Assembly (NCBI GenBank): GCA_947247005.1
Contig: OX365955.1
Coordinates: forward strand, 40,775,822-40,839,821
Direction: 5' to 3'
Source of the DNA: Spisula solida
Taxonomy: Eukaryota > Mollusca > Bivalvia > Venerida > Mactridae
Length of the DNA: 64,000 nt
The notes under the pieces are model-generated. The model was not told the origin of the DNA. It did not search any database and worked only from the letters and a program-made list of their open reading frames with translations. Below are positions 33,887 through 45,574 of this stretch, one piece after another. Both the position numbers and the translations under genes were made by a program. Numbering within the stretch: position 1 is the first letter of the stretch; every line of letters starts with the position of its first letter.

Positions 33887-34042
33887 ATAGGCCTTTTCGA
33901 CTGGCCTGTTTTGTGGAGTATGTTACAGTCTGGTTCCCGTTCTAATATTACAGTTGTAGTACTGTAGTAGTGCTGTAATTGTGGCGATGGGAACATGCTA
34001 AAACTTGCTTCACGAAACAGCCCAGTCGAAAAGCCTAAATAT
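33887..34042. mobile_element. Fold-back MITE, about 155 bp
   Basis: TAGGCCTTTTCGACTGGCCT at the left is inverted as CAGCCCAGTCGAAAAGCCTA at the right, giving an almost perfect hairpin. No TSD is evident. Confidence 0.7.
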
Positions 34043-34261
34043 AAGGCATTGATTGCCTGATAGCGGTAACCATGTTACATGTTTTTATAACTCCAAATGA
34101 TCATCCTCATACATCAGTGGTTACGCCAAGTTCCTATGAAATCACAGGTGAAAAATACTCTGGCGAACGAGAATGCAAATGAACAGCTTATACAAGAGGT
34201 GCCCCACGTATAGCGGATCTTCGGGTGCAAAACGCCCGAATAAATTTCGTATTCAGTCAAC

Positions 34262-34394
34262 GTGTCACTTGGTTTGGTCAGAGTTTGAATTCACTAATGG
34301 ATATGTTACAGTCTCGCAGTCACAGAATGATACTGAAAAATGGCCGCCAATAGAATAACAAAAGTTACATAAAATGCGTTATTCTGTAGCTCAT
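34262..34394 (-). mobile_element. Interspersed repeat, reverse copy of 22431-22576
   Basis: Shares GGTCAGAGTTTGAATTCACT, AATGATACTGAAAAATGG and GCCAATAGAATAACAAAAGT with the reverse strand of 22431-22576. Confidence 0.75.
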
Positions 34395-35450
34395 AAATTT
34401 GTCTTTTATATTTTAATGATGTTTAAACATATTCCAAAAATTCTAGAACCCATTAATAAGGGAGATAAATACTCCGTTGCTTCGTATAGCACTATGAACG
34501 ACCACCATCTTGCATCTTTGAAAACAGAGAGAAAACACAGAACGAGACAGCCTGTATATAATCAGTTATTGATCAACTAATTACGCCATGAAATGACTTG
34601 TTTTAAACAAGGAAAGTCGTATTATTATACCAATAATCAACGTAGTTAAACAGTGAACTTATAAACGACAGCACGTTCGTATCGTCCTTCGTTACTTCGT
34701 ACCCAAACATGTCATAAACTTTCTACTGACTGTACATTTATGAATCATATGATCCGCAATCATTCTGTACTGGATGATCATGTTACTAATAATAAAGGAC
34801 ATCTGACAAGTGTATACTGCTGTGTATCAATACTACAATGTAGCTATAAGTATGAGAATTGATCAAAATTATGAAAATGAACAATTTAATATTTAGGATA
34901 TATAATTCGCTAAAATAGGCTGTGCCTTAGTTCATATTATTTGAACAGCATAGACTATTTGATATGTTTATGCTAGCCCGATAGAAATAGAAATACAAAA
35001 ACTCTTTTGAAACGCGTAAAGTAAAGTAAAGTGTCAGGTAACATGTGCACTCACTGTTTCGTTTGTTTGCAATATGATTCGAGCCAAATTCAGCAGTTTT
35101 GAAGAGGATGTGGCATTTGGCTTTTTGAATGTCAAATACTCCTTAAGAAGCACTAAGAAGGTGCTAAGCGATCATGAATATACCATTTATGTGAAGACTA
35201 TCAGTATTTTTGCCACTAGAAGGGTGCTTTACGTTCTGTTGCTCAAATATTTGAAATGAGACAAAATATTAAAAAATGCCTAAAAGTGACGATTCCTTCA
35301 ATAATCGTACCCATTGGTTATATAATAACTAGGCTATATGCAATAACCAAAATGGGATTTCAATGCAGGTAGGAGTATCCATTGGAACTATCAATCAAGT
35401 AATTTCAAAAACGGTGAATTGATCATGAATGATACTAAGGTAGTGATAGT
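34395..35450. other. No gene seen
   Basis: ORFs of about 60 codons only, none recognisable. AAAGTAAAGTAAAG near 35019 is a short microsatellite. Confidence 0.4.
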
Positions 35451-35690
35451 GCGGAGAATTTGACACGACTCTCGACCTTCTATTAGCATAATTTAACAGC
35501 CGATATATTGTCTATATCTATAATCCCGGTTGCATGTTTTCATTAGCGGGAAGTTTCACCAAGACGATCGGGTCTAATACCAACGCAAATTTACAGGACC
35601 GATAGTGCGCGCAAGAACCTTGAAATATATTCATGCATAAAGGTCAGGATCACATCAAATTCTCCGCGCTATACATATTAAATAATTTTA
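35451..35690 (+). mobile_element. MITE, complete copy, just upstream of the WSC/lectin gene
   Basis: GCGGAGAATTTGACACGACT at the left and CATCAAATTCTCCGCGCTAT at the right are inverted repeats, with TA at both outer edges. Diverged copies lie at 14668-14905 and 23478-24163. The right end lies about 110 bp before the ATG at 35797, so it may overlap this gene's promoter or 5' UTR. Confidence 0.82.
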
Positions 35691-35796
35691 ACAATCAACA
35701 TCAGGAAACATGCACTTCAAAAGTCAGATAGAAACACTTTATATATTGATCAAGCTCTCATAATATGATGGTGACTTGCCAGTTTGCTATTACGTA

Positions 35797-36380
35797 ATGT
35801 CTTTTTACGTGTTTTCGGTAGTTCTATTTCTTGTGATTCCGTTATACGACTTTAACGAAGTAAAGGTTTTTGTTTCGAACGACACAAACTGCCAGGAAGA
35901 CGGAAACTATACGAATAGTTCAACAACTCTTACGTTGTACGACATTTCTGAAAATAATAGTTATATTGAACTAGTAGAGAAAGTGTTAAAAAATGGAGAT
36001 CAAGTGCGTATAAGCGGATACGCAGATTTTTCGCCTGGAATCGACTATTATCGGTGCGTACAGTATAATAATTTTACTCAAGAGAAATTTGTGTATTATG
36101 GAACAAACTTCACAGTTGACCCTATGTACGACCGACTGTTTTCGACGGTGTGATTTTCAGAACGAGTACAAGTATTTCATGATTAGTGTTTACAACAACT
36201 CTTGTTATTGTATACATGGCACAGAAGTGCATGATTTTATGGACTACGACTACCTCGCCGACTATCCTGTACCCCACCATGAATGTGACCAAACCTTTAG
36301 TGGTTATACTGGGGGTCATATCAAAGCAAATGGTTCTGGTACTACAATGATATTTATTGCTACATCAAGTAATTTTAAGG
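35797..36380 (+). CDS. Exon 1: signal peptide and WSC-like domain of a WSC/C-type-lectin membrane protein
   Basis: Starts at ATG 35797 with a hydrophobic signal peptide (MSFYVFSVVLFLVIPLYDF). An Asn/Thr-rich segment with several N-glycosylation sites follows, then a WSC-like cysteine-rich carbohydrate-binding domain from about residue 84 (YYRCVQ...). The second half of this domain (CTTDCFRRCDF...KYFMISVYNNSCYCIHG...HHECDQ) lies in the +1 frame. The switch is at the CCC of GTTGACCCTATGT near 36121, where one surplus C explains it: either an assembly error or a disabling mutation. The proposed donor is AAGG/GTAATG at 36380. It leaves phase 1, which joins in frame to the acceptor at 40550. Without splicing, the frame stops at 36434. 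The product would act at the cell surface; the ligand is unknown. Confidence 0.65.
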
Positions 36381-36439
36381 GTAATGGATCACAGTTTTTT
36401 ATTTCAAATATACATTGGACAATGTGTCCATGAGTACAC

Positions 36440-39400
36440 AATATTAACATTTATAAATATTTATACATAGATATTACACCCACTGAACATTACATAACAG
36501 TACAAATTTGATGCATATGTACATAATAGTTTACAGTGCAAAACATACATTGATAACCTTCAAGAAGAAGCATGTATATAGCAAAGGTAAAAACGAGATT
36601 AATGTGGTCACATAATAATGTGATACTTAATTAAACACCAAAGAATTCCTGACGTTGAAAGATTTTTGAACAAACATGGATAATTTTTTAATTACGTTTT
36701 CATTTTCGGACGATAACAGTTCGATAAATTTTGGGACATTTGGCCTTTTCCAAAAGTATTTATGTAAATATTGTTTTCTCAAATCATCGTATAATGGACA
36801 TTCTAATAAAACATGAAATTCATCTTCTAATTTGGAACAAATATCACAAATCCTTTCATTGTATGGTATTGCCTGTGGTTTATGCCATCTCCCGGTTTCG
36901 ACTTTAAGTCTATGTGAGGACATTCTCAAACGAGATAGAGAAAATCTAAATTTTTCAATATGTATACATGTTAAATAAGGTTGTAATTGAAAATTGCAAA
37001 ACAATACATATGTTCTAGCACGTGTTGATTCTCTTAATTCGGAATACCAGTTTTGTATAAACGTATCATTTATTCTTTGCTTAAAAATGTTCATAAATAT
37101 ATTTTCATTTCCTACACCTTGATTGATCCAGACATTATTAAAACCTAAAGACTGTAACAAATTTCTCACGGATTTTGCCCATGACGCAGAGTTTGGCTTC
37201 TCGTTTTAATCTCTTAACATTACATTATAAATAACTTTAGCATATTTTGTGCTCTCAAGTTGAACAATCTTTAACCAATATTTAATAACATTCATAGCTC
37301 TATATGCTTTTAAAGAAGTTCCTTCAAGTTCGCCATATACGAAATTGTTCTGTGTATGCTGTCTAACACCTAAAATCTGTTTACAAAACTGCAGGTGAAT
37401 TTTTTCCAATTGAGAACTATCGTTTAAACCCCATACCTGAGAGCCATAATTGAGTATTGGTAGTACAAGTTTATCAAACAAATCTAACTTATGTTTTATG
37501 GTAATACATGGAAATTTTATTAATTCTTTTTGAAGTTTATATAATGCTTTAAGTGCTTGTCCAGACAATGTTTCATAAGTAAGATTGAAAGAACCACCTA
37601 CAGAAAAAACAACACCTAAGTAGGTAAATTTAGTGACAATATCGAGATTTTGGTTCTTATACCTAAAATTTAAATTTTGCCTGAGTCTACCTCCCTTTTT
37701 AAAAATCATGACTTTAGTCTTAGTACAATTTACTGTCAGTTTCCATCTGTCACAATATTCTTCCAAAAGTAATAATCCTTTATGTAATCCCTCCTCGGTT
37801 TCAGACATAACAACTATATCATCTGCGTACAACAGTAAAAACAATTTTAAAAATCCCAAGTCTATACCTTCAAACCCATTTAACATGAAATATTCCTCGA
37901 TGTCATTAAGATACATAGAAAACAAAAAGGGAGATAATGATTCACCCTGTCGTACTCCTAAACAGCAAGTAAAGTCTTCACTAAGCATATTTTTATACTT
38001 AATACGGGAGCTAACACAATCATACATCGACCTAATAATATCTATCATTTTACCTCTAACACCAAGTTTTATAAGTTTATACCAGATGACATCTCTAACT
38101 AAATAGTCAAAGGCTTTAGTAAAATCTACAAAGACGGCATACAATTTCTTATTATGATTCAACAGATGGTTAATTATACCTTGCAAAATGAAAATATTGT
38201 CAACAGTGCCCATATTTTTTCTAAATCCCGCCTGTGCTTCAATATAAACATGATATTTTTCTGCCCACACATTGAGTCTATCGTTTATAATCTTTGTAAA
38301 TAATTTGCCGAAAGTGCTTAAAAGAGTTATTCCCCTGTAATTACTTGGATTATCCATATCCCCTTTCTTATGTAATGGTATAATTAATCCCTCAGACCAA
38401 CTTGATGGGAAATACCTCAAGTCAAACATTTTATTAAATAAACATGATATTACATTCACGAACTGTCTACACTTGGAACCATATTTAAAAAACTCATTCA
38501 ATAAGTAATCAGAACCAGCAGCCTTCCCAATGTTTATATTGTTGCATGATCTTGTAATTTCTTCAATGGTAAAAGGGATATTTAGTTCTGTAAACATAAT
38601 ATCCATTTCACCATTTAAATATCTTTCATTAAAATATAAAATGTCTTCATCTGGTTGGTAAAACACAGACTCAGGGTCATTTACAGACTTAAAATATCGT
38701 TGAAAATCACCAGTTGTCAGGTTACATTTATCATTTTTCATAGCAGAGCCCCTCAACATTTTCCAATACAATCTAGCATTACTAAACCTAACTGTCTCTA
38801 GCTTCTTTGTTTGGTCTTTATCATACAAAAATTTCTTTTTTCTAACAGTATTTTTATAAGAACTTCTGGCCTGTACCATATCAACTCTAGTTTCCTCACA
38901 AGGGTTATTTCTGTAATAATTTAAACATCTATAATACTTCTGTTTTAGAGATTTACACTCTTTATCAAAATAAGGGTTTTTATTTTTTATGTTACTTGAC
39001 GGTTTACCATTGTCACCTAAATTTCTTTTAAATAATGGTGTACAAATGTTCTCTAATACACTACAAAAGCTATTTAAATTTTCATTAATTGATGTATCAT
39101 TTTCGGCATGATTTAATTGAAAACATATGTTATCAAACTGGTTAACAATATCATCATTGTTAAGTCTATCTAAAAATAAATCCTTCTGGTCTGCATTCCA
39201 TCTATACATATAAGGTATATGGCTGACAGTTTCCTCTTCAGGAATATCATTTTCAACATAAATGGGACATGACTTAAAACTAAAATTCACACAACAATGG
39301 TCACTCAATATATTTGGATCACTGACTTCAAAATTGCATACATATTTAAAATCTTCCTTTCTACACATGACATAATCTACAACACTACAACCTTGTGTGT

Positions 39401-40520
39401 TTACACATGTAAATTTACCAATATTTTTATCCTTACCACATCTACCGTTTAAAATTCTCATTGATGTTGTTTTACAAAATTCAAGTAAAAGTTTCCCATA
39501 ATTATTAACAGTCTTGTCCTGGCTATGTCTAGTTAAAATTTCTTCCTGCACATAATCATCTGGTAACATATCTAATAAATGAAGGTGACCATTTTCATCA
39601 ACAATACAGTCTGGTCTTTCCCCAATTCTTGAATTAAAATCCCCAGATAAAATAAAATGACATTCACTTCCAACCATGTTTTCAAAATATAACATATCAT
39701 ATACAATAATATCATAAATAGACTGATCAGCAATATATTCTCTAGAGCTACCCTGTGGTGTATTGTATGCTAAACATAAAAACACATCATTATCAAATCC
39801 AAACAACGTTTTACATAATTTTATCCAGATAATACAATCCTCAGAGTTTTTTACAAACTCGACATAATTTTTCAATCTATTGTGAACATAAATAATAACA
39901 CCCCCACTATCCCCTTTTGCCCCTCTAGATTTGTATTTTCTGTTTAAAATAAAATGATCAAAACATTCAACATTATAATCATACATATCATTTGACCAGG
40001 TTTCAGTTAAAAGTAATACATCATTTTTATCAAATAACGATTTCATTTCACAAGACTCTAGTTTGTTATATTGTTTCCCAACAAGTCCCTGTACGTTTAA
40101 TAAACAAACGTAATCTCGGTTTTACCCAAGCTGTTCTAATTGTGTCCATTATTTTCATTGGTCTTTCTGTTCGGTGATGAAGGATTTATCAACGGTTTCT
40201 CAATACCCACTGTCTCCGGTAATTGAGAGCACTTTTTCGGTTTCACGTCACCCCGTTTCCCACTAGATCTATTTTTAGCACTATACGCACTAGAACCGGA
40301 CTTCCCATTACCACGTGTGTAATGTTTTTGTTTTTGGTTCTTGGTTGTGTTTTCTTTTCGTTCAGTTGTCGCAGGTTCACTTATGGATTTATTATTGGAA
40401 TTACACTTGGATTTATATTTATAAGGTAGGACACCTTCACTTATTTGCATGCTATCACTATCGATTCCGTGACCTTTACCTTCGTTTGTGTTTACATCTG
40501 AGTGGGCGTGTCTACTTTTA
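36440..40520 (-). mobile_element. Non-LTR retrotransposon (LINE), nearly intact, APE-RT type
   Basis: Read on the minus strand it has a basic ORF1 remnant (40136-40521), ORF2 with endonuclease and reverse transcriptase (36627-40121), and a 3' UTR of about 185 bp ending in an AT-rich TATAAATATTTATAAATG stretch. There is no poly(A). It belongs to the large CR1/Jockey-like assemblage of APE-encoding LINEs; the clade is not assigned. Only one in-frame stop mars ORF2, so insertion is fairly recent. No TSD was convincingly located, and the 5' end may be truncated. Confidence 0.88.
36627..40121 (-). pseudogene. LINE ORF2: AP-endonuclease, reverse transcriptase, C-terminal zinc knuckle; one in-frame stop
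   Basis: The frame opens after TAA at 40124 (DYVCLLNVQGLVG...); the first ATG is at 40046. The endonuclease contains LLLTETWS, GGVIIYV, the catalytic ILSGDFNSR and, at its end, SDHC. The reverse transcriptase includes IPLHKKGD, SNYRGITLLS, FVDFTKAFDYL, GVRQGESLSPFLFSMYLND and the catalytic YADD (about residue 740 from the ATG). A single TAA at 37206-37208 interrupts the frame after NVMLRD, and the same frame resumes directly. About 190 more residues follow, ending in a CCHC-like motif (CDICSKLEDEFHVLLEC). The product nicks target DNA and copies LINE RNA. With one stop this copy is probably inactive. Confidence 0.9.
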
Positions 40521-40521
40521 T
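40136..40521 (-). pseudogene. LINE ORF1 remnant, basic low-complexity
   Basis: An open frame rich in Lys, Ser, Asn and Arg ends in TENNGHN and a TAG (40136) just before the ORF2 frame opens. The first ATG is at 40450, but the frame stays open to about 40521, so the start may be lost. I see no RRM or zinc knuckle, only a basic RNA-binding-like composition. Confidence 0.5.
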
Positions 40522-40550
40522 TCTACATCTACTGTTATATTCATTCGCAG

Positions 40551-41452
40551 TCACTGACTTGAAAAGAAATACGTACCTTAAATATGGAATGTCGAACAAC
40601 TTTAAGAAGGTCTCCGAGATATTATGTTCTTACGATACGTTAATACTCACGGCCATTTATAAAACACCACTGTCTTGGGAACATGCACAGGCCTTATGTG
40701 CATCACGTGATAGTATGTTTCTATCATCTAAATATTTAGGAATTCACGATGGATCATTGCTGCGCAGCGGGGTTTATTTATTAGGCGATATACGTTATAT
40801 CAATATTGACAAGACAAAATACTCCAACAACAGTCCAATGACATCGTGTGTTGTTTTGGAAAAGATTCATGATGCCGTTTTCTTTACACCCGACGATTGC
40901 CGTATTTCTAGACCATTTATTTGCGTGACAAAATCTACAAACTCCGTATTTCTCCGATCCGATGATGAACATATCAACAGTGTTCAAACCAATGGTGAAG
41001 ATATCAATATCACATATATTGTGGTCGGCACTGTTTTAGGTGTAGTAGTTGCAATATGTTGTATTGTGGCCATATACATGACACGTAAACATCAGCTACC
41101 ACAAAACTGTCGTATATGTTTTTTGAGACATCCACGTACAAGTGGAAGTGTCCCCGGTCGTTTGCGTAATGTATCTAGGCACGGCCTTATGAATGCTGTC
41201 TCTGTACCAAAGGGAAATATCAACGCTGGACCTGCCACGGGAGTTACAAACTCTGGGAGTGTACCCGGTCGTTCAACAAATGGAAATATCAACGCTGGAC
41301 CTGCTTCGGGAGCTACATTCTCTGGGAGTGTACTCGGGCGTTTGCGTAGTGTATCTATCCACGGGCATGTGGTCGCTGGACCAGTCACGACAGCTACACA
41401 TTCTGGGAGTGCCCCTGGACGATTGAATGACATAAACACATCCGATGTTTAG
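40551..41452 (+). CDS. Exon 2: C-type-lectin-like domain, transmembrane helix and repetitive cytoplasmic tail
   Basis: The first 300 residues or so continue exon 1. A C-type-lectin-like domain is indicated by SWEHAQALC (first core Cys), SCVVLE, DDC and RPFICV. This gives the classical four cysteines pairing C1-C4 and C2-C3. The WND and EPN/QPD calcium-sugar motifs are absent (FFTPDDC stands in that place), so calcium-dependent sugar binding is unlikely. A membrane helix follows (ITYIVVGTVLGVVVAICCIV), then a basic cytoplasmic tail of about 120 residues. The tail has about four imperfect repeats of SGSVPGRLRxVS and NINAGPATG. The coding frame stays open upstream to a TGA at 40499-40501 with no ATG, supporting an exon that starts at the acceptor. 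WSC plus lectin-like receptors are common in expanded molluscan families; recognition or adhesion is an inference. Confidence 0.7.
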
Positions 41453-42229
41453 TTCTAAAAGCCGTGTACATTTTTAAAGCCGCTAGAGGAATATTTAGAT
41501 ATTTTAATGTCACATTTTTATATTTTTATGCTATACATCTACTTAGTTGAATGAATAGTATGGTGACAACATTTAACTGGAGCTTAATTTCTTTGTGTGG
41601 TTTTAGTTAGGTTTAAATAACAAACATGATAGGACGACGAGAATTTTTCACTGTCAGAATGTTGTTCATACAGAACTGGTGTCCCACAGTCACAGTTCCA
41701 TGCTATTGTGCCACGCAGCGCAGGAAAATAATATGATCATAATACTTATACCGAGCATGAATTGATGTACCGGTATGTTATGTATTACATAAATAGTCCA
41801 GTCATTCTAGGTTTTAACCTAGAGAAAATTGCAAAAGAATTTATTTGTACATATGTGTGTAGTGTTGTCCCATAATTATAGTCACAGAAAAAAATCCCCA
41901 TTGATAGACCTCGCCGTTTTCTTGCATTTGATGAAGACAGTTTTTCGAAAAATGCGCATAGTAATTCATCCCATACTTGTGTTTATGACGACAGGAAATG
42001 TTACTTAATAACAAATTCTATTATAAAAACATATTTTGGAGAAAAATATGCCCATAATAAGTTCACATAATGCAGATTATAGTAAAACATCGAAATTGTT
42101 CATATATAAACAAATTAAATATTTTAAAGACATATTCAAACAAGGTCACGTGAGATTAATTTTTTCCGACTATGGAAAGCCGTGTGTCGAACAAATTGCA
42201 TTTTATACTTGGATCTACTATTTTCACTA
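41453..42229. other. 3' flank of the WSC/lectin gene; nothing further recognised
   Basis: AT-rich sequence with no AATAAA in a convincing position. No other gene is visible. Confidence 0.35.
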
Positions 42230-42815
42230 CTTTTGACGTACAGGAACAGGTATCCTCTTATATTTTCAAAGTCCTTTGCCATATTGTTTTGATACTTTGC
42301 ATACTTGTTCACCATCATGACCCCAACTTCTACACAGGAGTAGGTAACTCTATCAAGCATCTAGGTACATAGACATATTTCTTTGATACATTGCATACTT
42401 GCTCACCATTATATCACCAACCCATACACACGGGTAGGTAACTCTATTAAGCTTTTTGTTGAAATTATGCCCCCTTTTGGACAAAGAAATGTATTAGCAT
42501 CAAATATTTTCAAAGCGGAGTGACATATTGCTTTGGTACTTTGTATACTTGTTCACCATTATGTACCCTTACTCATACACAGAGTAAGGTAACTTTATCA
42601 AGCATTTTATTGAAAGTATACCCCATTTGGGCTAGGAAATGCAAATCTTAAAGTCTAGATAAAGGTTTGTAACCTGTAATATATTCAAAGTGCATTGACA
42701 TACTGCTTTGATACTTTGCATACTTGGTCAACATCATGACAACATGACATACACATTAGTAGGTAATTCTGTCAAGCATTTTGATCAAGTTATCTGTCAT
42801 TTAAGACTTAGAAAA
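42230..42815. repeat. Four diverged tandem units (95-176 bp spacing)
   Basis: Each unit contains TTTGATACTTTGCATACTTG, TTCACCATCATGAC, TACACAGAGTAGGTAACTCT and ATCAAGCAT or close variants, at about 42285, 42390, 42535 and 42705. It adjoins a fragment of the 53-bp minisatellite element and may be its core or another pearl-like array. Confidence 0.75.
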
Positions 42816-42819
42816 AATA

Positions 42820-42955
42820 TAGTATTAAGTCAGACAGCGACGGCAGCACTCAACTCAACCAGCCGAACACAGAACACATTAAAAACACACAAGGCACGAT
42901 GCCCAACTGAACCAACCGAGCACAGAAAACATAAAACACATACAAGGCGCAACCT
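42820..42955 (+). mobile_element. Dispersed minisatellite-bearing element, two-unit fragment
   Basis: The left flank (AAGTCAGACAGCGACGGCAG) and two 53-bp units (CCAGCCGAACACAGAA; CCAACCGAGCACAGAAAAC) match the 16870 locus. The right flank is missing; the match ends near 42950. Confidence 0.75.
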
Positions 42956-43194
42956 CTATACAGAAGAGGGTAATGTTGCATCTATGAAGAAAATTGTTTT
43001 GTATATATAATGATTATACTACCCTAGCATGCAACTGAGAATATAGGGGCGCCGCGCTGTTCGTGGACAGCTCTTGTTTATACTTTTGAAACGCTAAACA
43101 AGGCTGGTGCTAACGTTTAATGTGTGAACCCACACTTGTTTCAACTGAAATGTTTTCCAGGCGTCACAGTGAAAGCCTAGGTCCCAATAAGCTG

Positions 43195-43690
43195 TTCTTT
43201 GCGTCGGCGATGTACTCCCGATAGAAATTAATTAGCTTCGGGAGGCATCGAGAACATGGTCTTCGTGGTCTTTGGGAAGCTCCGGGGCAGTCACGATACA
43301 ATTTGTAAATCGGGAGGCATCAGGCGAACTCCCGATGTATTCCCGACTTCATGCGTTGGTCTAACTGCTTCGGGATGAATTGCCGATTGGCATCAGGAGG
43401 TTCATCGATGTCTGGTTGATGCTCCCCGATGTATCATGGAAACTTCGGGAAGTCTTGAGACATTTAGTCAGATTGCGAGTACATCGGGAAATTTCAATGT
43501 ATGTATTGAATTTTTCCCGATGTACTCGCGATGTCATGTCAGGAATATCTTCCGCGATAAAACGAATTCTTCGAGGCATCCCAGAGGCTCCCCCGACACA
43601 TCGGCAATGTTTCGCATTATTTTCAAAACTGCTGTCCATGCAGCAACCGCGGTTGTTGGTGGTAGATGCGATCCTGTTCTTGATGCATTA
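43195..43690. repeat. Degenerate GC-richer tandem repeat
   Basis: Blocks such as TCGGGAGGCATCGAGAAC, CCCGATGTATTCCCGACTTC and GATGTACTCGCGATG recur in varied order at roughly 30-60 bp. The overlapping ORFs of 92-103 codons on both strands are probably repeat artefacts. Confidence 0.55.
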
Positions 43691-43837
43691 GGCATTTCGC
43701 ACACCCTGTTTATATGGTATACATGTTTTGGTTGAACGCAGACCTGTATTAAATGTGCGTCCCGACGAACGCATCATTTTCAAAAATTATCTGCTATACA
43801 TCCAAATAAATCTACAGATACGGTCAGTTTTGTACTA

Positions 43838-44340
43838 CCGTATAGCGGGTAATTTCTGCGGGTTTTTATTTCTGCGTTTTTTGCGGTTTGAGGCTGTCCC
43901 GTAAAATTTAATTCCGCAAAATTAAACATCCGTAAAAATTTTGTTCGCAAAATTTAACTTCCATATTTTGCTTCACTATACTGGTAATATACATTTAATC
44001 TATATCTTTCTAGTGTTTTGTTACTGTCGTAGTTTTCACACGTATAGTGATCGACTGTCTTTGTTTGCTTTTTTGTTTAACAATTAATGAATGGTATGTG
44101 TTATATCGGTATTGACCCTCAATACACATTGATGTAAGTTTGACAACTGGTTCAATTTGCAACACTGTAGTTTGTGTATAATTGTATTAACGATATAGCG
44201 ATACCCGGTTTCTGAAATCCGCAGAAATTAATTCCCGATTTTCTGGTAGGTCGCAGAAATAAAAACCGCAGAAATAAAACCTACCCATTTTAGGCCTAAA
44301 TCGCAAAATTTTCTACCCGCAGAAATAACCCGCTATACGG
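43838..44340. mobile_element. 503-bp MITE with CCGTATAGCGGGT ends, TA target
   Basis: CCGTATAGCGGGTAATTTCT at the left is inverted at the right (AGAAATAACCCGCTATACGG), flanked by TA on each side. The subterminal sequence is full of TTTCTGCGG and CGCAAAATTT in both orientations. TA duplication suggests a Tc1/mariner-type MITE. Confidence 0.85.
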
Positions 44341-44342
44341 TA

Positions 44343-45560
44343 AATCATCACTAATAAATTGATTTTACTGATTTCAGAACATAGAACATTTCTGTACCGG
44401 TCTTTAAATATTGTTGCGGGGTTACCAAGGAAGCTAACTGCCTGACTATAGCCATACCCCCTGTAGACAAGTATCAGTTAATCAGTGTTGGAGAAATTCA
44501 AACAATAAAACGATGTGCATTATTCCTACAGTATTCTCTGTTAATACTCAAGGTCTCATAAACTTTACAATCAAAATTTCGATTTATGCAAGAAAATGTG
44601 ATGTTTTCACCATTTTCGTTTCCATAGCAACCACGATTGTTGTCATAATATAAATTTGAAATGTTATTTACTATCTCATTACTAGCCCCTTATAAGCCAT
44701 TCTCCACATACTAAGTTTAATAACGACACCATGAAAGTTATTTTACTTAATCATATAATAAAGATTTCTTCACGGATGAGTATGACTGACTGACGCACTT
44801 ACAGACAAACGGATGGACACACGTATGTAGGTCAAATTAAGATCCTGATGCATGTTTATCAGTTGATGACTTATAAAATACTCTCATTTAGATATGTTCA
44901 CCCAAAATAAAGAAATGTTTTATGGTACAAAAATAATTATCATATTATTTGAAAAGTGGGTGGGGTAAATCTACCCCTTCATTTTCACATTATTTGTTTA
45001 AAAAAATTGAAATAAATGGTTTATTGAAAATATTTTGCTTGTAAATTCGTTTTATCAACTACATGGTTTGAAATTTAAACCTGTGTGTGTGTATAACATT
45101 TACAATACTGATAAACTTTATACCCAAATTTTCATGGAATAAACTTATGAACAGTATAGTGACCTTCTTAAAATCGCTTTTTAAGGTACTTCCGCAACTT
45201 TCTGGACAGGGGAATTTTTCCTGGTAATAGTTTAGACATTAAAAAACTTAAAAATACACAAAACAAAACTTTTGCAATTTTGTCTAGGTTAAGGCCATTT
45301 TGGGGCTAGAATGACTTGCCTAAAATGGTCATATGTTATATTAGTAATATGAAAAATAATGGATCAATGTATTGACTGACTCATAGAAGATTATGCACGT
45401 ACATTTGTATTATGTTAGCAACTTACTAGGAGACCGATATTACATGGGTCACGAATAAGTCATATTAACAGAGTTATTACATCTTATGTTAAAATTATAA
45501 TATCAATAGCATGCGCATGAAATCATAAACAACTGCACTAAAAGTCTGTAAGTCACCCTA
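44343..45560. other. No gene seen
   Basis: AT-rich, with no credible ORF. AAGTGGGTGGGGTAAA near 44956 resembles an internal string of the 1147-2030 element, too short to classify. Confidence 0.35.
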
Positions 45561-45574
45561 TCGATTGTAGACCA

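Larger units (their letters stand above)
36381..40550 (+). other. Intron of the WSC/lectin gene, occupied by an antisense LINE
   Basis: Donor GTAATG (36381) and acceptor TTCATTCGCAG (ending 40550, after a pyrimidine-rich tract) have compatible phases (1 plus 2 bases form a GTC codon). Nearly all of the 4.2 kb is a LINE in the opposite orientation, so the original intron was probably only 100-200 bp. Confidence 0.6.

Noticed and set aside
36381..36433. Extension of exon 1 to the stop codon at 36434
   Set aside because: Possible as a read-through or alternative end, but the donor at 36380 gives a phase-matched join after a complete WSC-like domain. Kept only as an alternative.
37633..38106. 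157-codon forward ORF
   Set aside because: Antisense shadow of the LINE reverse transcriptase.
40502..40550. Apparent signal peptide (FILHLLLYSFA) in front of the lectin-like exon
   Set aside because: There is no ATG and a TGA lies immediately upstream. The hydrophobic look comes from the pyrimidine tract of a splice acceptor.
43361..43735. ORFs of 92-103 codons on both strands
   Set aside because: They overlap each other in a degenerate tandem repeat and have no recognisable domain.
44950..45220. Third TTAA element suggested by AAGTGGGTGGGGTAAA and TTAAGGTACTTCCGCAAC
   Set aside because: Only one end is visible and it does not match the known copies closely.
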